A stretch of DNA of 64,000 nucleotides from Morchella semilibera. Its lineage: Eukaryota; Ascomycota; Pezizomycetes; Pezizales; Morchellaceae. Below the pieces are notes generated by a model. The model searched no databases. It was not told the DNA's origin and worked only from the letters and a program-made list of their open reading frames with translations. The position numbers were made by a program, and so were the translations under genes. The stretch spans positions 124,001 to 188,000 of the forward strand of contig CM018603.1 in the NCBI GenBank assembly GCA_009192285.1, given 5' to 3'. Shown in pieces: positions 1 to 11,986 of this stretch; the first letter of the stretch is position 1, and the number at the start of each line of letters is the position of its first letter.

Positions 1-2975
1 GATGAACCCCCCCCCCCTTTCAGCTTTGACCAGTAACTACATGCACGCTTAATAGAAAAGCTATAGCCAACTCTGACTTACAGCGTGGGCTCTTTTTTCT
101 TTTTTCCCTTTCTTGTGCCGCGCTATGGTATACGTGCAGGTACTTACAGCCCAGAAGGGGGAGGGTTAGGCGGTTCGGGGGGGGATCACACACTACGTGC
201 CTGACAAGGCTCGAAAGTAAGGCCATGATATCTGAAGTGCCTTACAATTGTGTTCCTAGAGAGTTCTTTGTGCCTAGAAACGTTTTAATCTTCGTACAAA
301 TCTAATGCGCATGTCAGGAGCGTAATCATTTGAAGCTTGTAGGTATAATAGATACGTACGACCTGGTACAACGTGTAAACAAGGCAATAACGAATACGGG
401 CCCAACTCGGCCTATCATCTAGGCTGTGATGTTACTATTGCCGGGGGTGACCACAACATCAAGGGTCCTTCAGTGTATATGTAGGTATCTTTGCCAAGCT
501 ATCGTCATCGATTAGCAGATAATCCCGGGGTATTGATTATTTTGCAATTGCACGTATGATCGATCGCCTATCTAAGCCCCTGCCCACGGATTAAGAGCAG
601 GAACTACCCGAAGAGTCGGCTTGATTTGTAAAAGAAGTTGGGCGGATTTTACCTTGTGAGCCGAGTTTATTATTATTAATACCCGCACCGATGACTGTAT
701 TATTCCACCAATTCTAGGAATTAATGCAAGGCATTGCAATTGTGGAAGGGTTTAAGAGTATTGAGACCTCATAGGCAGTAAGCTTATAATTAATGGAATG
801 ACGCGTCTGAGAGAGAGTGGAGTAGATCATGAAGAGTGTGTAGAGTATGAGTACTACATGTATATACATGTACCTACTCATAGACTCATGATCATGTAGT
901 TGGAATGTAATTACATAATGGGGATGAACACAAGAGACCCTGCAGGACGGATGCAAAGACGTAGACACTGCATGATGTGTTCTACTTAATTAGCCTCTGC
1001 CGCTTTCATCCCAGGTTTGGTACCCCACTAAAGATACCTATCAGACGGAACAAATTTACATGTATGTACATAATAGACTGGTATATCTATTACATCCCAT
1101 ATTTTATCGTTTTATCCGGGCTTGGCCTTATAGATGGATTTAATAACGAATTGTGTGCAACTTGTAGCCAGGAATGCTCAGCTTGGCCTTATCGAGAAGG
1201 TGATGAGGAAATTCGGGCCTTTCGTGGGAAATACATGTATACCTGCATACAAAGTAATATCGGGGGAACGTTGGTCCATGTAAGCAGGCCGTATCGCTTG
1301 AATAGGCGAGTATTAGTAGATGTGTAAGTACAAGTACCCGGAGTAGAGTAACTACGTTCACTCATGACGGAGTGAGTGCAGATCCAATCTGGTTGCCTAA
1401 CCGACTATTTTTGCCCATATGCAGGCCCCAGTCCGGCTAACTTCGGAAGAAACCGATGCATCAATACCTTATCCATCATACATACATACAACACCAAATC
1501 GCCCGTGCTTATTAGTATATATATGTACTTACTTGATAACACATCGAGGTCCTTAAGGTATTCACTAACCCCCTCAGATTCCGATCAACTCGCTCCTCTC
1601 GATCTCGCCCATAAATCTAGCAATTCTTGGGGTACTAACTATTGTTGAGAACCACTCGACTGCACACAGTTAGCTGGGAGACTTTAAGAGCCTATGCCCG
1701 AATTGCTGCAGATTTGCACGTGCACCAGTCTTGGCATGCACCGTCTGCTGTTTGTGCGGTGCCAACGTCGACAATTTTGCAGAGGAGCTGAAACCCCTTA
1801 AAGGAAGGGATCAGAGCCTTTTAGACAATTGCTGATCTGTACAGCGCCTATTGCGACTTGCAGGACGATTGTCAGCTGTCAAAATTCTTTGCTCGCGAAA
1901 AAATATTAGGGCGTTTGCAACGTAGATGTTGGATAGTTCCCATTTATGTGGTGCTTCACCAAATACAAGCCCTACACCAACACTGGGCGCAATGTCTAGG
2001 ATGGCCAGATTGGGAACTTGAATATTTCTTTCCTCTGTCGGCCCCGGGGACAACTGGCCAGGAAATCGCAATAGGTGCTCTACTAGGTACACCCTCGACG
2101 CTGGACTGCCGCCCTGTTTGATAGTGGTGGCGCGGGTATTTTCGAGCACAAACTAGCTAAACACTTCACTGCGGCTTCTCGATATAGATACATAAATGCG
2201 CTATAGCGCTTGGATAAACCACGACCATACATTCCCATATGTATAGCTGCTAGGGCAATTCTAAAGTCGCTACTCAACCTATCGGAGGATGCGAAGGTGG
2301 TTTTGGAGGATATTCAGGTAATACCAGCATCCTGTGGAGAGCTGGCGGAAAGATTAAGCACCTAAGATATCTCGGAGGTGAATACATGCAGAGAAACTAC
2401 CCGAGTTAGTTTTCTCCCATTACGAAGAGGTGTGCAATAGCTTGTCTAAAGGGCTTAACATGCACCTCAAAGGGTTAGAGTATTAGAGTATAAGTTCATC
2501 AGTGGATTGAATGAGGTACTGGACGACGTTAGATCAAACTATTTTCACCGGGAACCCGTGGAACAAAGCCCCTGGTACATGTGGATTTGAAGCCAGTGAA
2601 GGGGGAATTGGTAGAGCTTTGTAAGTTGATGGAGCAGTTGGAATTTATGGCCATGAGGCCGAGAATAACTCTCGGGGGTGCTTCATAGAAGGGGATTGGG
2701 ATTTGGGACTTGTAAATACTGTAAAGAACATATTTGAATATCATGAATTTTATTATTATATAACCTGTGAATCTATACAGTTGGGGCTAGGAGAACAGGA
2801 AAACATCTTGTCAATCAATAATCGCCAATATTGGAAGCAGTTGCCACCGGTATCAATAGACCACGGTAAAGTAAAATAGATGGCATTATTATTTTATGCT
2901 GATCCTCTAGCTTCTAGTGATTTATTTATATCGGTAGGAAATACAACTAATAATGAAGTTCATCCAGATGGTAAA
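1..2975. other. Intergenic, no supported gene
   Basis: I see no gene here that I can support. Short open frames occur on both strands but have no recognisable domains and often no ATG. Around 2,580-2,745 (+) there is about 40 codons of open frame that reads like degraded coding sequence, flanked by stops; I could not assign it. TACATGTA palindromes are at about 854, 865, 1057 and 1232. Confidence 0.5.
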
Positions 2976-4046
2976 TTAGTTTCCCCCGAATCGTTCACGG
3001 CGGCGATGCACACTCCTATTGCGGACGCCCTTTGAGACTGCCTTAGTCCCCGCCGCAACATTTTCATTTGCACTCCCAGTAGCGGTAGCATTATGACCAT
3101 CAACCCAGATATCAGTCTGGGCACCGTCAAAATATCCATACCCAGTATTGTAAGTAGGTGCATAGTGCCCCGGCTCAAACATGTTGTTACCCTCCAGGTT
3201 TTTCCAGTACATTGGAGACTTTGCACCCTGCACACATTTGCTCTTGTCGCCCTCGCAGTTTACAGGAGCAACAGGCTTTCCCAGGGGAGTGGTGTTTGTG
3301 GCATTGGTGACATGGCAAACGAAGGGGACCATGTACATCTGGTCAGTCCCACCAATCGATTTGTGGATCCAGAACCAGGAGCACATACAGCGGTCGTTCG
3401 GGCATGCAGGGAGGTCGGGAACGTGGAAGGTCTCGAGCTGACGGGCGGGGCTGTCGTGGACAACGGAGAAGACTACGAAATCGCTGGGGAGAACGGATTT
3501 TGCGTCGCTTTTATAGGCGATTGCAAGGGCGCTGCCGGCGACGTCTTTGCGACTGGGAGCGTGCATGTCTGGGGTTTTGGTCTGTTAGACGCTATGCTTT
3601 TCAAGGCGGAGGAAAGATGGGTTATACTTACTACCCCAGCCGTTCACATTGAGCCATGGGTCGGGTGCAAGTCGGGGGTTTGCATCTTTGAAGCCGCGTC
3701 CAAGGGTTGTGAAGGCCTTGTTAGAGGATATCTCGACATCTACGGATCCTTTTGCGGGGAGAGCAAAGCTCTCGTTGTCTGCGGGTGGTTTTTCGAGGTT
3801 TCCATGCCACCACCTAGCTTGGTATTATTAGAATCCTACTACTTGGAACTTGATGTTTGGAGGGCCAAGTTCATACCACTCATTAAAAGTATAGTCTTGA
3901 AGAGGTTGGCTAGCACTATCACTGTTAATGTTTGTTGGGTCGAGACCAAACATGGAGGATGTCCAGATCGAGAGATGGGCGTTGGATACTAAGGCCTGTG
4001 AGAGGACCAAGGGGAGGAAGGCTGAAAGGTTCTTGATGAAAACCAT
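2976..4046 (-). CDS. AA14-like lytic polysaccharide monooxygenase, secreted
   Basis: Predicted secreted copper enzyme that would oxidatively cleave plant cell-wall polysaccharide; characterised AA14 enzymes act on xylan associated with cellulose. Exons on the minus strand are 4046-3877, 3813-3632 and 3568-2976, with two 63-nt GT-AG introns and phases that match, giving 314 residues. The ATG at 4046 opens a signal peptide of about 23 residues ending SNA, so the mature protein begins at His24, as needed for a copper histidine brace. Family-like stretches follow: HLSIWTSSMFG, YTFNEWWWHG across intron 1, WGNMHAPSRKDVAGSALAIAY across intron 2 (shown here in part), then CMCSWFWIH and MYMVPFVC. Several cysteines suit a disulfide-rich extracellular fold. 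The C-terminus after about residue 285 is basic and not recognisable. A TATA-like stretch lies 65-80 bp upstream (about 4110-4128). AA14 assignment is from motif memory; another His-brace family is the alternative. Confidence 0.83.
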
Positions 4047-5756
4047 TTTTGCAGTTATTAAACCGGTAATAACGGAATTTGGTAATATAAACAAACTGAA
4101 AAGCAAATAACTATATATTTATAAAAAATAAGAATGAATGGACCTGCCCTGGGGTGAGTGAAGTGATCAAGCGGAAAGAACGAATGTGCGAATGAGTAAG
4201 AACTAAAGGGCCGGGAAGGTCGTCCTTTATGTACATTATTACATCAAGCTTTGGCCATGAGGAAGGATCGATTAATGTTTCGTGAGGTTCCAAGCTACTG
4301 TACCTGCATGGGAAGGAGGGTATTGGGCGATCCCTAATCGGTATCCGGTAGGGTGATGATTAGTTATTTAGCAAAACTACATGTAGTGCTTAAGAGCTTA
4401 ATATAATATACTTATATGGCTGGAATAATAAACTTGATACACACAGGACATCAAGATGCATTTACATGTCTATAAAGAGAAAATGGGTGTAAAAAGGATA
4501 CATACCGTACCTCGTTTGTACCTTAGTCGAATAAAACACCAGAACTGCATTACGTTTAGACCTTTAACAGAGCCAGATTTGAGAGGCATCGCATAAAATC
4601 ATAAACAAAAGGTCCACTACATGTGTATGTAGTTGAATAATCAACTCATCCGTCTCGGGCCGATGAGGGGGTTCTTCACCGGTAACTATACCGCTGAAGA
4701 AGCCTATTTCTGCGTCTCTTATTCACCATCTGCGTGTACCGGTAAAACAATGGGTGATGTGATAACGATGTTACACCATGTACCAGCTCTGCGGAGAACC
4801 TCCTGCTCTCGCCTCCTGTTATGTGAACCCACCCCTAGATCCGTCTGCTCCGGGGCTGTGGAGACTTTTACTTTAAAGTTGCGGGGCGGGCTTCTTGAAG
4901 AGTAAGGCTGATGCTACTAATAGCCAGGGTAACCCAATCTATTAAGGTGGAGTGCATTTATATGAGTTTCGATCCCTGCACACAATTGTTTGATCGATGG
5001 TCTTAATGCCAAGATTTATTCGCTCAGCCTCTTCTCGCCGCGGCCGCTGCTTGGGTTTATTTGGTTTGTCATCATGTAGTTCATGCAGGACTTTCAGCCG
5101 ATCGGTCTCTTCATAATGTAGTTAACAGTCAGGTATGAGTGATATAACTGGAAGTCTCTTAGTTGCGGGCGGACAGGTCTCGGTCTGCCAGACTGTCCTA
5201 TCAGGTAATGAGGCAACAAACACCAGTCCATTCGTGATAGAGATCAAGGACCGAGTTTCAGTAATCATCGAGGCCTTTGGGTCTGTTAAAGGTGTCTGAA
5301 CATCATGGGTTGGGTACAGGTATGTATAGTACTGGCACCGCGCTCAAGGTCCAGTCACACAATGCCATCAATGCCACCGGCCCTCAAACCCCAAACATCT
5401 CGGGAAATGATAGTGATGGCGCGCCAGGGGGGATAATTCGGTTATCCATGCCGAAGCCCTGAAGAAATTTAAGGCTTGCTCGATATTATTTCATGGACTA
5501 GGGGTGTCCATAACTCTCTTGAGTGCTCCTCCTAGGCACATATAGATTTAAAGCCTTTCACACAATTATGTTCATTTTTTAAATAGAATATAGTTATTGG
5601 CTTTTATCGTCGCCACTTCCAGCAATTATGCGCTCAGTTGCTACGCTTCCTGCTCTGCATTACTTCAGTAAGCAAAAACCCATACTAGATCTGATACAAA
5701 GAAGGTTTTGTAAGCCAATTAAATATACATGGACCTACTTACTACTAACTAATATA
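4047..5756. other. Intergenic, no supported gene
   Basis: This holds the AA14 promoter side at its left end and otherwise nothing I can assign. One TACATGTA palindrome is near 4379. Open frames such as 4633-4905 (+) show no family features. Confidence 0.5.
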
Positions 5757-7524
5757 TTACTCCTCAGGATCTCTTGGCCCTTGTTTTTCCGGGATTTCTA
5801 AATAATCCCCGTCATCCCCGATGTTGAATTCCAATGGCAAAGTTATCGGTGTTAATGGTATCCCCCTCTTCTTCAGCTGTGCAAGCCGCATCGCTGTGGG
5901 TTTCTTAGTCCTATTAACACTATAAACAAAAAAGCGGTGACAACTTGAAGTCACATGCAGATCCCGGTTCCTACATGGTCTGAGATGGGGTATGTGATTA
6001 TCACTACCATGCCGAACGGACATAGGTTGGCTGAGTGTTGGGACAGTTATCCCAGCATCTGCACACAAACTCTAACCACCCTTTCGCATCTACCGGCAAA
6101 TCGATAGACCAGAGCCTCCATGCGTGGTAGTACTTTTTACCTAGATTTTCCCATGGGACTTCATACCATATGGAGCATCCATCAGCTGAGACCTCTACTC
6201 TCTGCGGCCAGGAACCTCCACCACTATAAGCCTAGCCTTTGACTGTAATTTTACCATCATGTTCAGTGACGTCCCTGTCGGTAGGTGTCATCATAGCGCT
6301 AGACAGGCATTTCTTGGATCGAAACTCCAGAGTTATAGGTAGTATTATGTTTGCCAATTTGTTGGTTGTAGTAGAGATATTCTTTGCGTTGGACAACATT
6401 GTTGCTTGGCTCAGGGAGAGCGCATCAAAAGTGTAGTAATAAAGAAAACGTAGGCATACATATATCCAAAGGTGACAATCCGTAGCATCCATGAATCTTA
6501 GGCAATTGTTTATCGTTCATCTCCCACGCTAAAAGAACTTCGTTTAGTTTAGCTTTCCTCCATGGAACCGAAACGCCGTAATTGGAGACATTTCCCTTCT
6601 TGAAATACGTATCCGCCCCAATAAATTCTAGATGTTTCGCTTCTGGCTTTAGACCACTGCAGTATTTAATTACCTTCCTCAAACTAACGCTGGTCCATTT
6701 TGCGGTCCCAACTGCCCCCTCTACCCACTATCCACAATATTAGTTCATGTTTATACCAAGCTGTTAATTCTAGAAGAGCTTCTTACGGGAGCATTGATAA
6801 GCTCATCACCCTCTCCGGAATATAATGCGATCTGCTCCAGCCTTCTAGTTCCCGAACATTGTATTGTAAAGATATTGCTCTGTCTTGGGAACAGCTCCTG
6901 ATTTTTGAGCTCAGCGAGAGTTAGGCTCATTAACAAGTCCTCCGACATCGAAAAAATAGGCCAATTCGTCGATTTATGGGATTCCCCCATGGTTTCGAAC
7001 AAAATGGAGGTTGTTGGGTGTAATTGGGGATTAGAACGATCCTTTTAAGCACAAGTTGTAGATACTTTAGTATATATGTCATTATAAAAATTATGAAATG
7101 GCCGGTATTAACTTACCCTTGGGGGTTCTCTATTGTACGGAAGCTATAACACGTGTGTCATATCTTCCGCCTTCTCCTGCTTAACAATATTCCAACTTTC
7201 CTCTGGCATCTTCGTAGGTGTTGAACCAAGAGCTGTGTGGTATTGTTTCCAACGAACACCCTCTAAAATCGTGTTTGTTTTCGGTAATGGAACGAGTTGG
7301 AATCCAGGTGGCTATCTCAGAGGTAAGTAAAGATAAATATTCAATCGACATGATTCGAGCATGATGGGACATACTGGGGCAAAATTATGCGTTGCTAGAA
7401 TCTTTGCAGCTTTCTCACGTGGGTAGTATTCCCACTCGATGTATCCATACCACCCTTCCCTTTCCTCAGGGAAGTGAGGGACAATCGTGTCATTCGTTCG
7501 AGTAGAAACTCTGATAGTAGCCAT
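5757..7524 (-). pseudogene. Sulfite oxidase (molybdopterin) pseudogene
   Basis: A decayed copy of a fungal sulfite oxidase, the molybdenum-cofactor enzyme that oxidises sulfite to sulfate. It can be followed from ATG 7524 (MATIRVSTRTNDTIVPHF) through GWYGYIEWEYYPREKAA, EGVRWKQYHTALG, LHFVRNHGGIP, TIQCSGTRRLEQIA, GDELINAP, EFIGADTYFKKG, VSVPWRKAKLNEVLLAWEMN and LHVTSSCHRFFVYSVNR to the C-terminal GPRDPEE at 5757. Two introns still have good ends: 7312-7374 (63 nt) and 6728-6786 (59 nt). Breaks: in-frame stops at 7144-7146 (TAG, where Gln is expected), 6974-6976 (TAA) and 6232-6234 (TAG, where Trp is expected), and frame changes near 6900-6950, 6490, 6430 and 6300. Two of the stops are transitions of the kind made by RIP. 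The conserved substrate- and cofactor-binding stretches remain readable, so inactivation is probably recent. An intact paralogue elsewhere is likely. Confidence 0.92.
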
Positions 7525-8104
7525 TGTAACTGCGGTGTTCCTAAGTTGGTAGAACTAGTATATTGCTGTACACTCTGCTCCTTAATATTCTTTTCATAGA
7601 GCAATCCGAGCGGCTACGTGCTACCAATATCCGACACTGGGGCTGTAACGATGACGGCAAGGCGTTGCTGCCATTTTTCCGATGATTCTTTCCGATGATT
7701 CTTTTGCGGTATACTCCAAACAACTGCTCAGGCTGGGTTCGAGGGCTGGTCTAGCGGCGGACTTGGGGGCACATGTGGTTGAATAAGTCTACTTCTGCCG
7801 TAGGTGGTTGAGTGTTGCTAGCACTTTACCAGGACCCTGACGAGCTAGCTAATAAGCACGTACTACACACACTCGAAAACCAGGAACAATTTCCAGGCTT
7901 CACCAGTTCAATGGAGTTACACTTCGCTTAGAAAAGCCTTCAATTATCATCCAGTACTTAGGTTCTTTCCCGGGCATTTATGTATCATACAATATTAACA
8001 GAAGGATTTAATTTGAAGTGTAGATACAGCCAAGAATGCGAGACGTAAGAAAGACGAAGCTTTATGATACCGAACTTCCGATACTTCTTCCGATGATCTA
8101 ACTC
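7525..8104. other. Intergenic between HGD and the sulfite oxidase relic
   Basis: This holds the 3' side of HGD and the former promoter side of the sulfite oxidase pseudogene, both transcribed leftward. Short direct repeats of TTCCGATGATTCTTT lie near 7678-7702, and related TTCCGATnnTT runs near 8085-8130. No gene seen. Confidence 0.5.
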
Positions 8105-9668
8105 CTACCTATCACTTCCTTCCGATTTCGGTCTGTGAGATCCCCATTCCCCGGCTGGGGGGTTAAAATTCCTTTTCAAATTCCCCCAGCTTTCCGCGCT
8201 ATAGTCCGCTTGGACTTTTCTACATGTTTTCAAGCCCCATTCTGTTACTCCAACCATAAACATACCTGGATTCTCGTTAGCTGATGGAAATACAGAAAAG
8301 AAAGTCGATGGTCCATACTTTCGAACATAAATGCCATGCTGCCTTCTCCAACCTTTTGGGGCTTGAGTATAGCATTGCTCGCTTTCTCATGTGTACCATG
8401 ATCTGGGCCATGGGCAGACATTACATTGTGCAGACTCGCGCCGGCCGGGAGGAAGCCACCGCTTGCCTTAGCATCGTAGTCTCCTGAAATCAAGCCCATG
8501 AACTCTGACATTGTGTTTCGATGATACCACGGAGGCCGAAAAGTATCCTCACCCACCAGCCAACGCGGTGGGAAAATGACAAAGTCCGCGACGGCAGTAC
8601 CATTAACAGCAGAATGTACAGTCAGCACTGTAAATATACTTGGGTCTGGGTGGTCAAATGAGATGCTGCCAATGGTATTGAAACGCCCGAGATCATACTT
8701 CATAGGATAGTAATTCCCATGCCATGCAACCACATCAAAGGGGTTGTGTGGTTGTACAGCAACAAAGAGATTTCCATCGAATTTGGCAGTGATATTATAA
8801 GGTTTAGACGCACTTCCAGAATCATCTGTAAAGGATGCAACAGGTGCCTGAAAGTCACGGGCGTTTGCTAAACAGTTAGAACCGATAGGACCAAGCTCGG
8901 GAAGCTCAAAGTGCCCTGTTGTGAATGTTTCCAGTATATATCCGCGGATCGGGCCTTTGGGGAGAGTAATTCGGAAGCGAATCCCACGTGGGATGATAAG
9001 TATCTCGTTAGGGCGAACATATAACCTATTTGCTTGAGTATATCACTTAATAAAAACATAGAGGAGGGCCACACCTTCCGAGCTCCGTCTCGACATCCAT
9101 TTCACCATGTTGTAATACAACGAGCCAGTCCCCATCGGCATTGTAAAAAGCGGAATAGTAATCCATGTCCTTCCCAGCAGCGAATGCGTAGATACCAATT
9201 CCGTTCTTCGTACTCGCATCACCAGCTCCGGCAATCATATTTAGTCCTTGAACAAAATCTCTATCTTGATAAATCTCAAATGGATCCCATCTCAGTTGGT
9301 TTGGAATCTGGTGAAATGCTGACGGGCGAAGAGTAGATTGAACCCCCGGTACTGAATCTGGGACCGGGGAAAATGAGGAGTGTGAGGCTGATGGCATAAT
9401 GCGGTAAAGCCAGGACTGCTTGTTTGTTGCTCGAGGAGCTGTAAAGGCTGTACCAGAAAGTTTTTCCGCATAAAGTCCAAATGGTGGCTTCTGTGGAGAG
9501 TTCATACCGACCGGAAGAGCACCTGGGATAGCTTCTGTTCTGGGTGTGGTGGGGGGTTTCAGCAACTGTAAATTAACTTCCGTGACAGGTCATGTCTTAC
9601 TCATGATAGGAATTAAACCCATTCTGATATTTGTACGGGTCTGGTGTACTAAAAGCTGTGAAAGGCAT
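8105..9668 (-). CDS. hmgA: Homogentisate 1,2-dioxygenase
   Basis: Fe(II) enzyme that opens the ring of homogentisate to maleylacetoacetate in phenylalanine/tyrosine breakdown. Exons (-) are 9668-9601, 9539-9075, 9025-8319 and 8265-8105; introns of 61, 49 and 53 nt have GT-AG ends and consistent phases. The product is 466 residues, close to the family length. The start ATG 9668 gives [18 protein letters not shown], matching the usual N-terminus, and intron 1 falls inside the expected [12 protein letters not shown] motif. Conserved blocks include [55 protein letters not shown] and [16 protein letters not shown]. By alignment with the human enzyme the iron ligands are His346, Glu352 and His383 (in AHGPD). 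The C-terminus after about residue 445 is longer and less conserved. TATATAG lies about 50 bp upstream. Neighbouring fungal HGD partners (fah, mai) are not in this window. The reading frame is intact throughout. Confidence 0.97.
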
Positions 9669-11221
9669 CGTGGTGGCCGTGGTAGTTGTAGGTCTGTTTA
9701 TAAGATGAGGTATAGTCGCTATATAGAAATTTCCCTACTATGTTCTGCTTCGGGATCGAATTCGTATCGTGATGTTGAGGGGAGAAGGGATGATGACGTC
9801 TCTTAAGGTTTATTGAATCTCGGTTATTCACGGCCCTTTGCAGATCATCACTTGCAAGCCAGCCCCTGTAAGGATATGCAAGTAGATAGCGATAAGACCT
9901 TCGTGTCAAGTCATGCACGAGCAGCGCTGCTAATACAGACATTACATGTACTTATTAAGACTTAGGGACCTATGGAAGCCTCTTACTTGCCTACATGTAC
10001 CTTCCCACAATGTAGAGTAGGTACCTACATGTATACATGTACTATCGTTGTGAGATACATACATGTATATACTTGTAGATAAAGTAGACCAGACCAACTT
10101 TGCGGCAGGCTAATAACGTTTAAAGCCAGGGTCCAAACCGTTGCCAAGCTGACGATCTTATACTAGTACGGGCAAACAACCACAATACAATCAGTTGGAT
10201 GGTTCGCCATACCATGGTTTGAACAGGTTGTGGTGCAGTTAATCGGAGGTTGAACCCGGAGGTTTACTTAATAAAAAAGTCAAGCAATGTTTTAGTTTCC
10301 GAGTAGTAAAATGGCTTATAGAGGTATTTTACTACGTTAGATTTATGGTCATGGTAATCCACGCAGTTATCGGTGAGTACATTCTTTCATGGTTTCTCAC
10401 AGCCTGGGAGGGGCTGGCGTATTAATAACTACATGTAATATCTATTAGTTGGGATCTCTTTCGTCGATTGGCCGCTGCTTGGCAGGTTCACTCGTTCGGT
10501 TTTTACAAAGGCAAGTCTCAGGCCTCGATGGTTTTCTTTTCTATAGGTTGCTTTACAGGAGGATATATATGCTCGGGGTACATCCCGAGTCAGTAATTGG
10601 CGGAGAAGTAGAACATGAATTCTATGCGAGAATACGGTAGCTGAACAAGTTCTCAAAATAAGACAAAGTGAAAGTTTGCAACACATTCATTTGGAATATA
10701 CTAAATAGCTGTATAGAGAACCAAGTGCAAAGTATCCATCAACTGGCTGAGAAACTTAATCATTGGAGCCATGGGAACTGGTGCTCCTGGAGTATATGGT
10801 CTGATCGAGAATGATGAAGAGCACGGTGTTTACAAGAGGTTATGTACTCATCCAAAGAAACTGTGTACAGTGTGACATAGGTAGTCTTGTGTAATACGTG
10901 CTCGGAGTACTCATTTATTCTGAGCGGGGCCTGTTTGGAGAAAGTGTCAAGATTTGAAGTGTTGATTTGTAGTCCATCTGTCTACAATAGTTAGGCCCCC
11001 CGCAAAGGAGTTTAGTTTATGAGCGGTCATATTATTAACGTTACCTAGCCACTCGAACACCCCCCTCACTCGAACAACTGATAACGATTGGTGAGTTGGT
11101 AGTAGAGGGGCCGGTTACAACGAAGATCCTTTTCGAGTGACTAGGGAAGTCGCGCCTATATGTAAGCGCTCCGTTGCGGCCGGCGGGGGATCTCTTAAAC
11201 TTATCAGGCAACCGCGAAGCA
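9669..11221. other. Intergenic, HGD promoter side and upstream of MYND-CVNH gene
   Basis: Contains a TATATAG box for HGD near 9719-9725 (minus strand) and a dense run of TACATGTA palindromes between 9944 and 10066, with another at 10431. The MYND-CVNH gene starts at the right edge; a longer in-frame extension back to 11174 begins with TTG and was not used. No other gene seen. Confidence 0.5.
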
Positions 11222-11857
11222 ATGACGAGTCGTGCGATAACGGATTGTTGTGGACATTGTCAACAAGTGACTGAACTGAAGAGATGCGCGAGGTGTCTAT
11301 CAATCAGTTACTGTTCGCGTGATTGCCAGAAGGCAGATTGGAAAGATCACAAGAAGGTTTGTGGTCGTGGCGATAATAGGGCAGGTTCAGGTTCTTCTGG
11401 CCATCCAGGTAGTAGCTCACGGCAGATCACAAGTTTGCATATGAGCCGAGTCGATATGTCGTTGCGAGACGGTAGGTGGTTGCAATATTACAGTGATGAT
11501 TTGGGATTGAGTGAGTTGGATCTATCAAAGTATATTGGAAATGATGATGGTAAGCAGTCGTTGAGTGGATCGAGAGTGTACGGAGCACCAGAACTAATGT
11601 ATTCCCGAAATATAGGAAAATTGGTGTGGGATTCTTCCGGATTTTGTTCTTCGACTGTGAAGGCGATGTTGGTCAATGGACATGTGTTGACCGCAAAGTT
11701 ATACCGGTCGGATGGTTCGACGTTGACTAAGTCATGGATTAATTTGGATACGCGGATTCACAACGATGATGAAGTACTGGTTTATGACGCTGAACGTGCT
11801 CTTCTTGGGGATATTATTTGGCCTTGGACTATGAAGGACTATCATGTGTTGGATTGA
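11222..11857 (+). CDS. MYND zinc finger - cyanovirin-N homology (CVNH) fusion protein
   Basis: Single-exon gene, 211 residues. Residues 10-47 form a complete MYND finger: C10-x2-C13-x8-C22-x2-C25-x5-C31-x3-C35-x7-H43-x3-C47, expected to bind two zinc ions and proline-rich peptides. After a Gly/Ser linker (48-68), residues about 70-200 resemble a CVNH lectin domain with its two half repeats: [15 protein letters not shown] in the first, and [12 protein letters not shown] plus [14 protein letters not shown] in the second. CVNH proteins bind mannose-type glycans; CVNH domains are known from Tuber, Neurospora and ferns. There is no signal peptide, so it should be intracellular, odd for a glycan binder but shared by other fungal CVNH proteins. 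The ATG at 11222 is the first in frame; a longer TTG-started frame is unlikely. A 311-bp TIR element sits 130 bp downstream. The CVNH call rests on motif resemblance; the MYND call is firm. Confidence 0.84.
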   Translation: MTSRAITDCCGHCQQVTELKRCARCLSISYCSRDCQKADWKDHKKVCGRGDNRAGSGSSGHPGSSSRQITSLHMSRVDMSLRDGRWLQYYSDDLGLSELDLSKYIGNDDGKQSLSGSRVYGAPELMYSRNIGKLVWDSSGFCSSTVKAMLVNGHVLTAKLYRSDGSTLTKSWINLDTRIHNDDEVLVYDAERALLGDIIWPWTMKDYHVLD

Positions 11858-11986
11858 GGTGGGTTTGCAACTGCAGATTTTTGTTATTTTTTTTATCTGG
11901 CTAACGATTTGTTGAATCCATTAGATTCCTTTGGTTGTTTTGTGTGATTATGATGCTTGCAAGAGCTTTGTTTTCATGTCTCTGTT

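Noticed and set aside
2541-2745. Possible decayed coding sequence (+)
   Set aside because: About 40 open codons look protein-like but stops surround them and no family could be named.
3093-3992. 299-codon open frame on the plus strand
   Set aside because: It lies antisense to the AA14-like gene, has no domain of its own, and the minus-strand exons explain the sequence fully.
11174-11221. N-terminal extension of the MYND-CVNH protein
   Set aside because: It begins with TTG; the first ATG at 11222 gives a complete MYND finger.
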